A DNA stretch of 64,000 nt from Mycolicibacterium aurum. Its GTDB lineage: Bacteria; Actinomycetota; Actinomycetes; Mycobacteriales; Mycobacteriaceae. The stretch lies in NCBI GenBank assembly GCA_900078775.1, contig LT549889.1, positions 3,720,001 through 3,784,000 on the forward strand, read 5' to 3'. Every line of letters starts with the position of its first letter. Within the stretch, counting starts at the first letter, position 1. Below the pieces are notes generated by a model. That model made no database searches. It saw only the letters and a list, made by a program, of their open reading frames with translations, and was not told the origin of the DNA. The translations under genes were made by a program, and so were the position numbers. Of the stretch, positions 8,643-15,985 are shown one piece after another.

Positions 8643-9296
8643 TCAGGTCCAGCTGGCGCGGCCGGAGCGCACCAACGCCGCGGCCACCGAGCCCTGGACC
8701 TCCTCGGCGGTGATCGCCACCAGCAGGTGATCCCGCCAGCCGCCGTCGACATCCAGATACCGCTTGAGCAGGCCCTCTTCCCGGAAACCGGCCCGGGCCA
8801 GCACCGCCCGGCTGGGCGTGTTCTCCGGCCGCACGGTGGCCTCCACCCGGTGCAGCATCACCGGGCCGAAGGCGTGATCGAGCCCCAAGGCCAGCGCACC
8901 GGTCGCCACCCCGGCCCCGGTGAACTGGCGGGCCACCCAGTACCCGATCCACGCCGAACGCAACGCGCCGTGGGTGACGTTGCCGATGGTGATCTGCCCG
9001 GCGAACTGCCCGTCCACCTCGATCGCGAACGGCAGCATCCGGCCCCGGCGCGCCTCGCCGCGCAGGCTCGAGCACACCGTCGGCCACGCCGACAGCGAAT
9101 GGCGCATCTCCCAGGTCGCCTCCGAACTGGGCTCCCACGGCTCCAGGTGGTCGCGGTCGGCCAACCGCATCCGACTCCACTGCGGGCCGTCCCGCAATCG
9201 CACCGGACGCAGCCCCACCATCCCGGCCGGCATCCGGATCGGCCCCACCGGGACCGGCCACCCGGGATGCGCCGGACTGGCACGCCAGCGGCTCAC
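8643..9296 (-). CDS. rimJ: GNAT-family N-acetyltransferase, RimJ-like (Rv0995-type)
   Basis: 217 residues from GTG 9296, chosen because GAGG lies 7 bases upstream; longer frames run into the tandem repeat. The RimJ/RimL-type GNAT core is visible: PFAIEVDGQFAGQITIGNV, then IGYWVARQFTGAGVATGAL (the acetyl-CoA pyrophosphate loop, a variant of Q/RxxGxG/A), and RVEATVRPENTPSRAVLARA with Asn-Ser-Arg before the last helix. Members acetylate N-terminal residues of ribosomal or other proteins; the substrate is not deducible. It lies downstream of glp, separated by the 65-bp tandem repeat. Confidence 0.85.
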   Translation of the reverse strand: MSRWRASPAHPGWPVPVGPIRMPAGMVGLRPVRLRDGPQWSRMRLADRDHLEPWEPSSEATWEMRHSLSAWPTVCSSLRGEARRGRMLPFAIEVDGQFAGQITIGNVTHGALRSAWIGYWVARQFTGAGVATGALALGLDHAFGPVMLHRVEATVRPENTPSRAVLARAGFREEGLLKRYLDVDGGWRDHLLVAITAEEVQGSVAAALVRSGRASWT

Positions 9297-9306
9297 CTGA
9301 CTACCT

Positions 9307-9453
9307 CGCAAGCGTCGCTCATGCGGCACCCTCGCAGGCTCGGCTCCCGCATGCCGACCTCCGGTTCGCTCCGCAAGCGTCGCTCACGCGGCACCCTCGC
9401 AGGCTCGGCTCCCGCATGCCGACCTCCGGTTCGCTCCGCAAGCGTCGCTCACG
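9307..9453. repeat. 65-bp tandem repeat, about 2.3 copies
   Basis: Copies at 9307-9371 and 9372-9436 differ at one base (T at 9322, C at 9387), and a 17-base partial third copy follows at 9437-9453. The unit contains several internal short inverted repeats (for example GCAAGCGTCGCTC and GGCTCGGCTCCC). The array fills most of the 160-base gap between the glp stop and the rimJ start. Confidence 0.9.
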
Positions 9454-9456
9454 CCG

Positions 9457-10710
9457 TCAGCCGCGTTGCGCCAGGAAGGCGACGTCCACGACCTCGCCGG
9501 TACGGATCTGTTCGGCCTCGCTCGGCACGATGACCAGACAGTTGGCCTCGGCCAGGGTGGCCAGCAGATGCGACGACGCCCCGGGCGCGCCGCCCAGCGC
9601 CTGCACCAGATACTCGCCGGTGTCCTGATCGCGCATCAGCTGCCCGCGCAGGTAGCCCTTGCGCCCGGCCACCGAGCTGATCGGGGCCAGCGTGCGGGCC
9701 TGGATGATCCGGCGCAGCGGCTGGCGCTTGCCCAGCGACGCCCGGATCAGCGGCCGCACCATCACCTCGAACACCACCAGGGCACTCACCGGGTTGGCGG
9801 GCAGCAGGAACACCGGCACCCCGTCGCGGCCCAACTGGCCGAAGCCCTGCACCGACCCGGGATGCATGGCGATGCGCACCACTTCCATCTCGCCGAGATC
9901 GGCGAGCACGGCGCGCACCCGTTCCGCGGCGGCACCGCCGACGGCCCCGGCGATCACCACCACCTCGGAGCGGCTGATCTGCCCTTCGACCACCTCACGC
10001 AGCATGGCCGGGTCGGAGTCGACGATGCCGACCCGGTTCACCTCGGCGCCGGCATCGCGGCCGGCCGCGGCCAGCGCATAGGAGTTGACGTCGTAGACCT
10101 GGCCGTTGCCGGGCGTGCGGGTGACGTCGACGAGTTCGCCGCCCACCGAGATCACCGTCATCCGCGGCCGCGGATGGACCATCACCTTGTCCCGGCCCAC
10201 CGCCGCCAGCAGGCCCACCTGGGCCGGGCCGATGATGGTGCCGGCCCGCACCGCCACATCGCCGGGCTGCACATCGTCGCCGGTACGGCGCACGTACGCG
10301 CCCGAACGCACCCCGCGCAGCACCCGGACCCGGGACTGCCCGCCGTCGGTCCAGCGCAGCGGGAGCACCGCATCGGCCAGGGTCGGCATCGGCGCCCCGG
10401 TCTGCACCCGCGCGGCCTGCCGCGGCTGCAACCGGCTCGGGGTGCGCGCCCCGGCCTCGATCTCCCCCACCACCGGCAGGCTCACCTCGCGGTGCAGCCC
10501 GTCGTCGTCGGTGCCGCCCACGGCGAGCACGTCCACGCTGCGCACCGCATAACCATCGATGGCCGCCTGGTCGAAACCGGGCAGCGGACGCTCGGTGACC
10601 ACCTCTTCGGCGCACATCAGGCCCTGGGATTCGGCGATCGCCACCCGCACCGGACGGGGAGCCACCGCAGCGGCCGCTACTCGAGCCTGCTGCTCCTCAA
10701 CCGAACGCAC
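9457..10710 (-). CDS. glp: Glp / MoeA-type gephyrin-like molybdotransferase
   Basis: 417 residues with the full MoeA arrangement: domain I/II start RSVEEQQARVAAAA, the substrate-loop motif PLPGFDQAAIDGYAVRS, the MPT-binding domain (TVISVGGELVDVTRTPG, then AGAVGGAAAERV in place of the usual GGxSxGDxD loop) and the C-terminal beta domain. The deviating loop suggests altered catalysis. With glpR nearby this is probably the actinobacterial Glp paralogue, which has a cell-division role besides or instead of molybdenum insertion into molybdopterin. It is Rv0994 (moeA1)-like by synteny, between galU and rimJ on the same strand. Confidence 0.85.
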   Translation of the reverse strand: MRSVEEQQARVAAAAVAPRPVRVAIAESQGLMCAEEVVTERPLPGFDQAAIDGYAVRSVDVLAVGGTDDDGLHREVSLPVVGEIEAGARTPSRLQPRQAARVQTGAPMPTLADAVLPLRWTDGGQSRVRVLRGVRSGAYVRRTGDDVQPGDVAVRAGTIIGPAQVGLLAAVGRDKVMVHPRPRMTVISVGGELVDVTRTPGNGQVYDVNSYALAAAGRDAGAEVNRVGIVDSDPAMLREVVEGQISRSEVVVIAGAVGGAAAERVRAVLADLGEMEVVRIAMHPGSVQGFGQLGRDGVPVFLLPANPVSALVVFEVMVRPLIRASLGKRQPLRRIIQARTLAPISSVAGRKGYLRGQLMRDQDTGEYLVQALGGAPGASSHLLATLAEANCLVIVPSEAEQIRTGEVVDVAFLAQRG

Positions 10711-10749
10711 CGCATGCCTTTCTCCTGTCCAAGACCCGCCGTGCTGAAG

Positions 10750-11661
10750 TTAACCCTCGGCCAGGCCCAATCGCTCGACCAGCCATCGCCGCAATTCGGG
10801 TCCGTAGTCGTCGCGTTCCAGAGCAAAGTCAACCGCAGCCTTGAGGTAGCCGCCGGGATTTCCCAAGTCGTGTCGGGAGCCGCGGTGCACCACCACGTGC
10901 ACCGGGTGGCCCTCGTCGATCAGCAGCGCGATGGCATCGGTGAGCTGGATCTCGCCGCCCACGCCCCGGTTGACCCGGCGCAATGCGTCGAAGATCGCCC
11001 GGTCCAGCACGTACCGGCCGGCCGCGGCGAAGTGTGACGGGGCGTCCTCGGCCTTGGGCTTCTCCACCATGCCCTTGACCTTCAGGACGTTCGGGTTCGC
11101 GGCGTCGGGGACGACCTCGACGTCGAAGACGCCGTAGGCGCTGATGTCGTCCCCGGGCACCTCGATGGCGCACAGCACGGACCCGCCGCGCTTGGCGCGC
11201 ACCTTCGACATGGTCTCCAGTACGCCGGTCGGCAGCACCAGGTCGTCGGGCAGCAGCACCGCGATGGCGTCCTCGTCGGGCGCCAGCTTCTCTTCGACGC
11301 AGCCGACGGCGTGCCCGAGGCCGAGCGGCTCGGCCTGCACCACGGACTCGACCTTGATCAGGGCGGGTGCACGGCGCACCTTCTCCAGCATCACGTGCTT
11401 GCCGCGGGCCTCCAGCGTGCCCTCGAGGATGAGGTCCTCGACGAAATGCGCGACGACGCCGTCCTTGCCTTCGGAGGTGACGATGATCAGTCGTTCGCCG
11501 CCCGCCTCGGCCGCCTCGGCGGCCACCAACTCGATTCCGGGGGTGTCCACCACGGGCAGGAGTTCCTTCGGGACCGTCTTGGTCGCCGGAAGAAAACGGG
11601 TCCCCAGACCAGCCGCGGGGACCACGGCGGTCCGCGGAATAGGTACCTGTGCCTGTGTCAT
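10750..11661 (-). CDS. galU: UTP--glucose-1-phosphate uridylyltransferase
   Basis: 303 residues from ATG 11661; an upstream ATG at 11682 adds seven. It makes UDP-glucose from UTP and glucose-1-phosphate for cell-wall polysaccharides, trehalose and glycolipids in the cytosol. Motifs: the nucleotide-binding start AVVPAAGLGTRFLPATKTVP with KELLP following, the metal-binding region VLLPDDLVL, and RHDLGNPGGYLKA near the C-terminus. Length and motifs match bacterial GalU. It is divergent from the 5-formyl-THF cyclo-ligase gene (54-base gap) and followed by glp on the same strand. No Shine-Dalgarno is visible, so a leaderless transcript is possible. Confidence 0.95.
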   Translation of the reverse strand: MTQAQVPIPRTAVVPAAGLGTRFLPATKTVPKELLPVVDTPGIELVAAEAAEAGGERLIIVTSEGKDGVVAHFVEDLILEGTLEARGKHVMLEKVRRAPALIKVESVVQAEPLGLGHAVGCVEEKLAPDEDAIAVLLPDDLVLPTGVLETMSKVRAKRGGSVLCAIEVPGDDISAYGVFDVEVVPDAANPNVLKVKGMVEKPKAEDAPSHFAAAGRYVLDRAIFDALRRVNRGVGGEIQLTDAIALLIDEGHPVHVVVHRGSRHDLGNPGGYLKAAVDFALERDDYGPELRRWLVERLGLAEG

Positions 11662-11714
11662 CGTTGACACACTAATGCCCATTCAGAGTTGAGGCGAAGG
11701 GTGTCGGCGCAAAG

Positions 11715-12302
11715 GTGGGAAACCTGACAAAACCCGCGCTCAGAACGAGAATCCTGGCGGCTCGGCGGGCTGTACCGGCCGCCGTGCGGGCCGCCGAAAC
11801 CGAGTCCCTGCAAAGGCAAATAGCTGAGATCGTGGCCGGTGCCGGCACCGTGTGCGGGTACATCCCGGTGGGGTCGGAACCCGGTGCGGCGCCCGGCCCG
11901 GCGGTGCCGTTGCTGGACGGCCTGACCGGGGTCCGGGTGCTGGTCCCGATCGCGCGGACCGGCCGGCCGATGCAGTGGGCGCGGTACCGGCCCGGGGAGT
12001 TGGTCCCCGCCCCGTTCGGGCTGCGCGAGCCCGCACCCCCCTGGCTGCCGCCGACATCCGTCGCGCAGGCCTCGGTGATCCTGGTGCCCGCGCTGGCCGT
12101 CGACCGCCGCGGCGCGCGACTGGGCCGCGGCGCCGGTTTCTACGACCGGGCGCTGCCACTGGCCGCTCCGGAGGCCCGACTGATCGCGGTGGTGCGCGAC
12201 GAGGAACTCCTCGACGAACTGCCGGCCGAACCGCACGATGTGCCGATGACGCATGCGCTGACGCCCGGTGCCGGATTGACGGCGCTGCGCTCGGGGGAAT
12301 GA
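11715..12302 (+). CDS. 5-formyltetrahydrofolate cyclo-ligase
   Basis: 195 residues from GTG 11715. It converts 5-formyl-THF to 5,10-methenyl-THF with ATP in one-carbon metabolism. Recognisable motifs are the N-terminal basic helix RTRILAARRAVPA, the substrate-binding CGYIPVGSEP region, VLVPIARTGRPMQWARY, and the nucleotide-binding loop LGRGAGFYDRAL (the usual RLGxGxGFYDR). Length is normal for the family. It is divergent from galU and followed by the CIRCE element of the next gene; an Rv0992c-type gene by synteny. Confidence 0.92.
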   Translation: MGNLTKPALRTRILAARRAVPAAVRAAETESLQRQIAEIVAGAGTVCGYIPVGSEPGAAPGPAVPLLDGLTGVRVLVPIARTGRPMQWARYRPGELVPAPFGLREPAPPWLPPTSVAQASVILVPALAVDRRGARLGRGAGFYDRALPLAAPEARLIAVVRDEELLDELPAEPHDVPMTHALTPGAGLTALRSGE

Positions 12303-12320
12303 TCTATCCCACGTAGCGGT

Positions 12321-12349
12321 TCTAGCACTTGAACCGCTAGAGTGCTAGA
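12321..12349. promoter_or_regulatory. CIRCE element (HrcA operator) with a nested second palindrome
   Basis: TCTAGCACT at 12321-12329 is the exact reverse complement of AGTGCTAGA at 12341-12349. Written as CTAGCACTT-N9-GAGTGCTAG it matches the CIRCE consensus TTAGCACTC-N9-GAGTGCTAA in arm sequence and in the 9-base spacer. The spacer GAACCGCTA also pairs with TAGCGGTTC at 12314-12322, giving two interlocked inverted repeats. It lies 26 bases before the GTG of the zinc-ribbon chaperone gene. Confidence 0.85.
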
Positions 12350-12374
12350 AGGTTTGACTGTCTCGGAGGTTTTC

Positions 12375-12707
12375 GTGCCTACCTATTCCTACGCGTGCAC
12401 CGAGTGTGACAATCGGTTCGACGAGGTCCAGGCGTTCAGCGACGATGCGCTGACCACTTGCCCCAAGTGCAGTGGACGGCTGCGCAAGCTGTTCGGCTCG
12501 GTGGGAGTTGTGTTCAAGGGCAGTGGCTTCTACCGCACTGACAGCCGCGACTCCTCGAAGTCCAGCAGCCCGAGTGGCTCCTCGAAGAGCGAGTCGTCGA
12601 GCTCCTCGGATTCCTCGAGCAGCAGCAGCTCGAGCACCTCGTCGTCGAGCACGAGTTCGTCGACTTCGTCGAGCAGCTCCGCACCGGCCGCCGCCGCGTC
12701 CAGCTAG
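12375..12707 (+). CDS. ruc: FmdB-type zinc-ribbon protein, Ruc-like redox-regulated chaperone (Rv0991c-type)
   Basis: 110 residues from GTG 12375, fixed by the strong GGAGGT at 12365-12370. The N-terminus has a one-finger zinc ribbon with CxxC pairs at residues 8/11 and 29/32 (YACTEC, TTCPKC), then a hinge LFGSVGVVFKGSGFYRTD and a C-terminal tail of nearly pure Ser/Thr. The M. tuberculosis homologue Rv0991c was described as Ruc, a redox-switched chaperone that holds unfolded proteins and works with DnaK; I infer the same role. The CIRCE element upstream suggests HrcA heat-shock control. The SAF-domain gene follows 67 bases downstream and may be co-transcribed. Confidence 0.85.
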   Translation: MPTYSYACTECDNRFDEVQAFSDDALTTCPKCSGRLRKLFGSVGVVFKGSGFYRTDSRDSSKSSSPSGSSKSESSSSSDSSSSSSSSTSSSSTSSSTSSSSSAPAAAASS

Positions 12708-12774
12708 CCCGGTTATCCACAGGTGGCCGATCTGCGGCTGCCCCCGGCGCTCCGATCGGCCTAGCGTTGCCCCG

Positions 12775-13416
12775 GTGGGGGAATCGCTGAATCCGTCGCT
12801 GCCATCCCGACTGCGCCGCGCCGCGCGCCCGGACTGGTCGCGCACGGTCGCCGCCCGCCGCACCGCGGCCGGGCTCCTGGTCCTCCTGGCGGCCGCCGCG
12901 GCACTGCGCCCCGACCCGGCCGGCCAGCGCCACGACGTGATCGTCGCCCTGCGCGACCTGGCCCCCGGCATCCCGCTCACCGACGCCGATGTCGGCGTCG
13001 AATCCCGTTTGGCCGCAACAATTCCCGACGGCACAGCAGATGACATCGCCGATGTCCTCGGCAGTACCCTGGCCGGTCCGGCCCGGCGCGGCGAGGTGAT
13101 CACCGATGTGCGGTTGCTCGGGTCACGGCTCACCGAGGCCAGCGCGGGGCCGGAAGCGCGGATGGTGCCACTGCATCTGGCCGACGACGCCCTGGTCGAT
13201 CTGATCCGCCCGGGCGATGTGGTCGACGTGCTGGCCGGTGGCAGCACCGCCACCGGGATGGACTCCCCACCCGAGGTGATCGCCACCCGGGCGGTGGTCG
13301 CGCTGGTATCGGCCGGGGCCGCCGACCGGGTGGTGCTCGTCGCGTTGCCCCGGCAGGCCGCCGTCGCGGTGGCCGGTGCCGCACTGACCCGGCAGATCAC
13401 AGTCACATTTCACTAG
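12775..13416 (+). CDS. SAF domain-containing membrane-anchored protein (Rv0990c-type)
   Basis: 213 residues from GTG 12775. After a basic N-terminus, one hydrophobic helix (about residues 33-45, RTAAGLLVLLAAAAAL) acts as an anchor. It is followed by a SAF domain (DVIVALRDLAPGIPLTDADV, then GPARRGEVITDVRLLG), as in CpaB/RcpC-like proteins, and a second half with MVPLHLADDALVDLIRPGDVVDVL. CpaB-type proteins help assemble pili or secretion channels, but no other Flp-pilus gene is nearby, so function is unassigned. It is downstream of ruc on the same strand and may share its heat-shock promoter. Confidence 0.78.
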   Translation: MGESLNPSLPSRLRRAARPDWSRTVAARRTAAGLLVLLAAAAALRPDPAGQRHDVIVALRDLAPGIPLTDADVGVESRLAATIPDGTADDIADVLGSTLAGPARRGEVITDVRLLGSRLTEASAGPEARMVPLHLADDALVDLIRPGDVVDVLAGGSTATGMDSPPEVIATRAVVALVSAGAADRVVLVALPRQAAVAVAGAALTRQITVTFH

Positions 13417-13502
13417 GCGATGAAGCCCGCGGGCTCAGCTAGGGTATTTGCGTTTACCGGCCACCGAACGATGGCCACCAGACTTGCTGGAAGGGTCCCC
13501 GC

Positions 13503-13925
13503 ATGTTCAAGGGTTTCAAAGAATTTCTGCTGCGCGGCAACATCGTCGACCTGGCGGTCGCGGTGGTCATCGGTACCGCGTTCACCGCGCTCGTCACCAG
13601 CTTCACCGACAGCATCCTGCAGCCGCTGATCGACCGCATCGGCGCCGGCGGAGAGTCCGACTACGGCATCCTGCGCATTCCGATCGGTGGCGAGCAGACC
13701 ATCGACCTGAACGTGCTGTTGTCGGCGACCATCAATTTCGTCCTGGTGGCCGCGGTCATCTACTTCGTGGTCGTGGTGCCGTTCTCCAAGTTCCGCAAGC
13801 AGGAGGAGGAGACCGTCGAGGCCGAGGTCGTCCTGCTCACCGAGATCCGCGATCTGCTGGCCCAGCGCCCGGGGCCCACGGCCGAACAGCGACTCGATCC
13901 GGACGCACCCAAGCACGCCCTCTGA
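13503..13925 (+). CDS. mscL: large-conductance mechanosensitive channel
   Basis: 140 residues, matching MscL in length and layout: N-terminal amphipathic helix MFKGFKEFLLRGNIVDLAV, TM1 (about 15-40, DLAVAVVIGTAFTALV), a periplasmic loop with GILRIPIGGEQ, TM2 (about 72-95, FVLVAAVIYFVVVVPF) and a cytosolic C-terminal helix TEIRDLLAQR. It forms a homopentameric pore that opens under hypo-osmotic membrane tension. GGAAGGG sits just before the ATG. A bidirectional hairpin terminator follows at 13941. Confidence 0.97.
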   Translation: MFKGFKEFLLRGNIVDLAVAVVIGTAFTALVTSFTDSILQPLIDRIGAGGESDYGILRIPIGGEQTIDLNVLLSATINFVLVAAVIYFVVVVPFSKFRKQEEETVEAEVVLLTEIRDLLAQRPGPTAEQRLDPDAPKHAL

Positions 13926-13940
13926 CCGCCGCTACACACG

Positions 13941-13974
13941 AAAACGCCCGGCTGGAATCCAGCCGGGCGTTTTT
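13941..13974. terminator. bidirectional Rho-independent terminator
   Basis: AAAACGCCCGGCTGG pairs with CCAGCCGGGCGTTTT around a 3-base AAT loop (13941-13974), with a T tract on both strands. It lies between the convergent mscL and 13991-14344 genes and can serve both. Confidence 0.92.
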
Positions 13975-13990
13975 GCTCGAGGTCTGAAGA

Positions 13991-14290
13991 TCACCAGTCG
14001 CCGATGGGCGGGCTGAAGATGAACGCCCCGTTGCTCGCGAGGTTGAACGGTGCGGCCTTGGTACCCGGCACCGCCTTGACGGTGTCGACGTGCACACCCT
14101 CACCCTGGGCGTGCACCACACCGGAATCCGCGCTGCGGGTGTCCAGGAAGCCACGAGCCTGGCCGTAATCGGCGACCCGCAGCGCGTTGTCGTCGATCAG
14201 GATGGCCTGCCGGCTGGTGACGTAGGGCGCCGGGGCCGACTCCTCGACCTCCGCGGCAGCGGTGGCGCTACCCAGGCCGGCCAGCAGCGT
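13991..14290 (-). repeat. 300-bp perfect direct repeat, copy A
   Basis: Identical over all 300 bases to 14498-14797, in the same orientation, offset 507. It covers the stop codon back to codon 19 of the secreted-protein gene; identity ends abruptly inside the signal-peptide codons at 14291. Confidence 0.97.
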
Positions 14291-14344
14291 CGCTGCGGCG
14301 AACGAGCCGAACCCCAGGACTGCGAGCTTCTTCGGTGAGGCCAT
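13991..14344 (-). CDS. secreted small protein, copy 1 of an identical-mature pair
   Basis: 117 residues from ATG 14344, preceded by GAGGAAG. A Sec signal peptide (ASPKKLAVLGFGSFAAAT, then LLAGLGSATAAA) ends about residue 31, leaving an 86-residue mature protein beginning EVEESAPAPYVTSRQ and ending IFSPPIGDW. No Cys and no known domain. Codons 19-118 are base-for-base identical to the copy at 14498-14851, while the first 18 codons and the 5' flanks differ. It is separated from copy 2 by a terminator, so each has its own transcription end. Function unknown; it sits next to the mspC-locus porin. Confidence 0.82.
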   Translation of the reverse strand: MASPKKLAVLGFGSFAAATLLAGLGSATAAAEVEESAPAPYVTSRQAILIDDNALRVADYGQARGFLDTRSADSGVVHAQGEGVHVDTVKAVPGTKAAPFNLASNGAFIFSPPIGDW

Positions 14345-14440
14345 CTGCACCACTTCCTCGTGAGACATCCGGCGGGATGTCGGATGGTCCCGATAGTAGC
14401 GCGTGATGACCGGCGGGCGGGGCGTTCCAGAACAGCAGAA

Positions 14441-14468
14441 CGCCCGGCCGGATTTCTCCGGCCGGGCG
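14441..14468 (-). terminator. hairpin terminator of secreted-protein copy 2
   Basis: CGCCCGGCCGGA (14441-14452) pairs with TCCGGCCGGGCG (14457-14468) around TTTC. Read on the minus strand it follows the stop of the 14498-14851 gene and is trailed by a T-rich TTCTGCTGTTC. Confidence 0.85.
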
Positions 14469-14497
14469 TCTACGTCGAACTGTTTACGGAGTCCGGG

Positions 14498-14797
14498 TCA
14501 CCAGTCGCCGATGGGCGGGCTGAAGATGAACGCCCCGTTGCTCGCGAGGTTGAACGGTGCGGCCTTGGTACCCGGCACCGCCTTGACGGTGTCGACGTGC
14601 ACACCCTCACCCTGGGCGTGCACCACACCGGAATCCGCGCTGCGGGTGTCCAGGAAGCCACGAGCCTGGCCGTAATCGGCGACCCGCAGCGCGTTGTCGT
14701 CGATCAGGATGGCCTGCCGGCTGGTGACGTAGGGCGCCGGGGCCGACTCCTCGACCTCCGCGGCAGCGGTGGCGCTACCCAGGCCGGCCAGCAGCGT
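14498..14797 (-). repeat. 300-bp perfect direct repeat, copy B
   Basis: Second copy of the 300-base identical block (see 13991-14290). The flanking terminators are similar in sequence but not identical, so the conserved block is limited to coding DNA. Confidence 0.97.
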
Positions 14798-14851
14798 GGC
14801 ACCTGCGAACGATCCGAACCCGAGAACTGCGATCTTCTTCGAGAGGGCCAT
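14498..14851 (-). CDS. secreted small protein, copy 2 of an identical-mature pair
   Basis: 117 residues from ATG 14851, with GGAAAGG upstream. The signal peptide (ALSKKIAVLGFGSFAGAT, then LLAGLGSATAAA) differs from copy 1 at four positions in the first 18 residues; everything after is identical. The mature part is acidic at its start and ends SPPIGDW. It lies between copy 1 and the porin gene, all on the minus strand. Recent gene duplication or gene conversion is the simplest reading; the conserved mature product with diverged leaders and promoters suggests separate expression control. Confidence 0.82.
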   Translation of the reverse strand: MALSKKIAVLGFGSFAGATLLAGLGSATAAAEVEESAPAPYVTSRQAILIDDNALRVADYGQARGFLDTRSADSGVVHAQGEGVHVDTVKAVPGTKAAPFNLASNGAFIFSPPIGDW

Positions 14852-14950
14852 GACCCTTTCCTTTCCCTGCAAGTGGAGTCCCACCCGTCACCACGTGGTC
14901 CGCCTGTCGGAGCGCGGACCACGTGGCGACGTCGGGTTAGGAGCGAACGA

Positions 14951-15604
14951 TCAGTTCATGTTCCAGGGCTCGCCATAGGTGGTGACGCTGTCACCCTCCG
15001 CGGCGATCAGGCGGGCGTAGGGACGCAGCAGCACGCCACCGGCCGCACCGGTCACGGTGCCGTGCGCGTTGGAGACGGCGACCGCACCCTCGGCACCGGA
15101 GACGTCGGCCGAGAAGGTGGCGACTTCCTGGATGCCGGGGCCGTTGCCCAGGTCAGCGCTGATCGAGGCGCCGGGGAACAGCGGCGGGGTCACGATGGCG
15201 GGGATGACGTCGAAGTCGATACCGCCGGGGCCCGCGTAGCCGTAGTCCTGGCCGTCGAAGGCGATGTTGGGGGTGGTGTAGCTGAAGTTGATGCCCACAC
15301 CCAGCGACCAAGGGAAGCCAACCTGGTAGCCGAGCTCAAGCACACCCTCGAACTCCTCGGCGTCGGGGCCGGAGACGATGTACTTGGCCTTGCCGGAGTG
15401 GAACCACTCGCGGGTCAGGCGGTTGCGGTCCAGCGGGAACACACCGTTGAGGAAGGTGTCCCACTGCTGAATGGTCAGGGTCCGGTCCTTGCCGTCCACG
15501 AGGCTCAGCTCGTTGTCCAGACCCGCGTTCGAGGTGCCCGTGCTGACGAACAGCGACGCGATGGCCGCGATCATCGCGATTAGCACCCGGCTGATTACCT
15601 TCAT
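14951..15604 (-). CDS. mspC: MspA-family outer-membrane porin (mspC locus)
   Basis: 217 residues: a 27-residue Sec signal peptide ending TSNA, then mature GLDNELSLVDGKDRTLT, nearly the same as MspA from M. smegmatis. Family landmarks are WDTFLNGVFPLDRNRLTREW, LGYQVGFPWSLGVGINFSYT and a C-terminus DSVTTYGEPWNMN. MspA porins are octameric goblet-shaped channels for small hydrophilic solutes in the mycolate outer membrane. By synteny (next to moaB2-pepD-mprAB and mscL) this is the mspC position. The constriction segment is unusual: NIAFDGQD then about six extra residues before TPPLFPG, giving a mature length of 190 rather than 184. AGGGAG precedes the ATG. Confidence 0.95.
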   Translation of the reverse strand: MKVISRVLIAMIAAIASLFVSTGTSNAGLDNELSLVDGKDRTLTIQQWDTFLNGVFPLDRNRLTREWFHSGKAKYIVSGPDAEEFEGVLELGYQVGFPWSLGVGINFSYTTPNIAFDGQDYGYAGPGGIDFDVIPAIVTPPLFPGASISADLGNGPGIQEVATFSADVSGAEGAVAVSNAHGTVTGAAGGVLLRPYARLIAAEGDSVTTYGEPWNMN

Positions 15605-15935
15605 GTTCTCCCTAGCTCTGCCGACGGTTGGTGTGCTGTCAACCGTGTGTGTTGTCGATGCGGATCCCGGCCCTACCGAGACTTCACACCCTGCAAGAGC
15701 GCCATGTGATGCGAATTAGAAACTCCACATGTTGCTCTTACGTTTTGCTCATCGTTGACACGAGGAACATAACGGTGCCGCACCGACCCGGCAACGCGAA
15801 GGGTGGGCGCCCAGCGCATCCGTCGGGGACCGACATTCCTTTGCTGCCCCGGCCGTACACCGGTATCGCACCCGCTGTGAGCGGACCGACAACTTAGCGG
15901 CACCTTCTTTGCCTTGCACGGCGGAGCAAACAAGA
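15605..15935. other. long upstream region of the porin gene, no gene seen
   Basis: About 330 bases between the porin start and the terminator at 15936. It is less GC-rich than its surroundings and shows no protein-like frame; long leaders are usual for msp genes. A TTGACA lies about 36-41 bases upstream of the porin ATG, but no matching -10 is convincing. Confidence 0.4.
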
Positions 15936-15970
15936 AGATCGGCGGGAATCCATCGGATTCCAGCCGATCT
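15936..15970 (-). terminator. hairpin terminator downstream of the small 52-aa gene
   Basis: A 16-bp stem with one mismatch: AGATCGGCGGGAATCC against GGATTCCAGCCGATCT, loop ATC. On the minus strand it follows the stop at 15986 and is trailed by TCTTGTTTG. Confidence 0.8.
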
Positions 15971-15985
15971 ACGTGAAACCACTGC

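Noticed and set aside
12545..12707. Ser-rich repeat tail of ruc considered as a separate repeat element
   Set aside because: The AGC/TCG codon run is a coding low-complexity tail in frame with the zinc ribbon, as in the M. tuberculosis homologue.
12345..13406. A 353-codon minus-strand frame opposite ruc and the SAF gene
   Set aside because: Antisense shadow rich in Arg/Ala/Ser; the plus-strand genes have a zinc ribbon, a SAF domain and good starts.
14360..15583. A 407-codon plus-strand frame across the secreted-protein and porin genes
   Set aside because: Antisense to a clear MspA-family porin and a signal-peptide gene; low-complexity Arg/Gly/Val-rich product.
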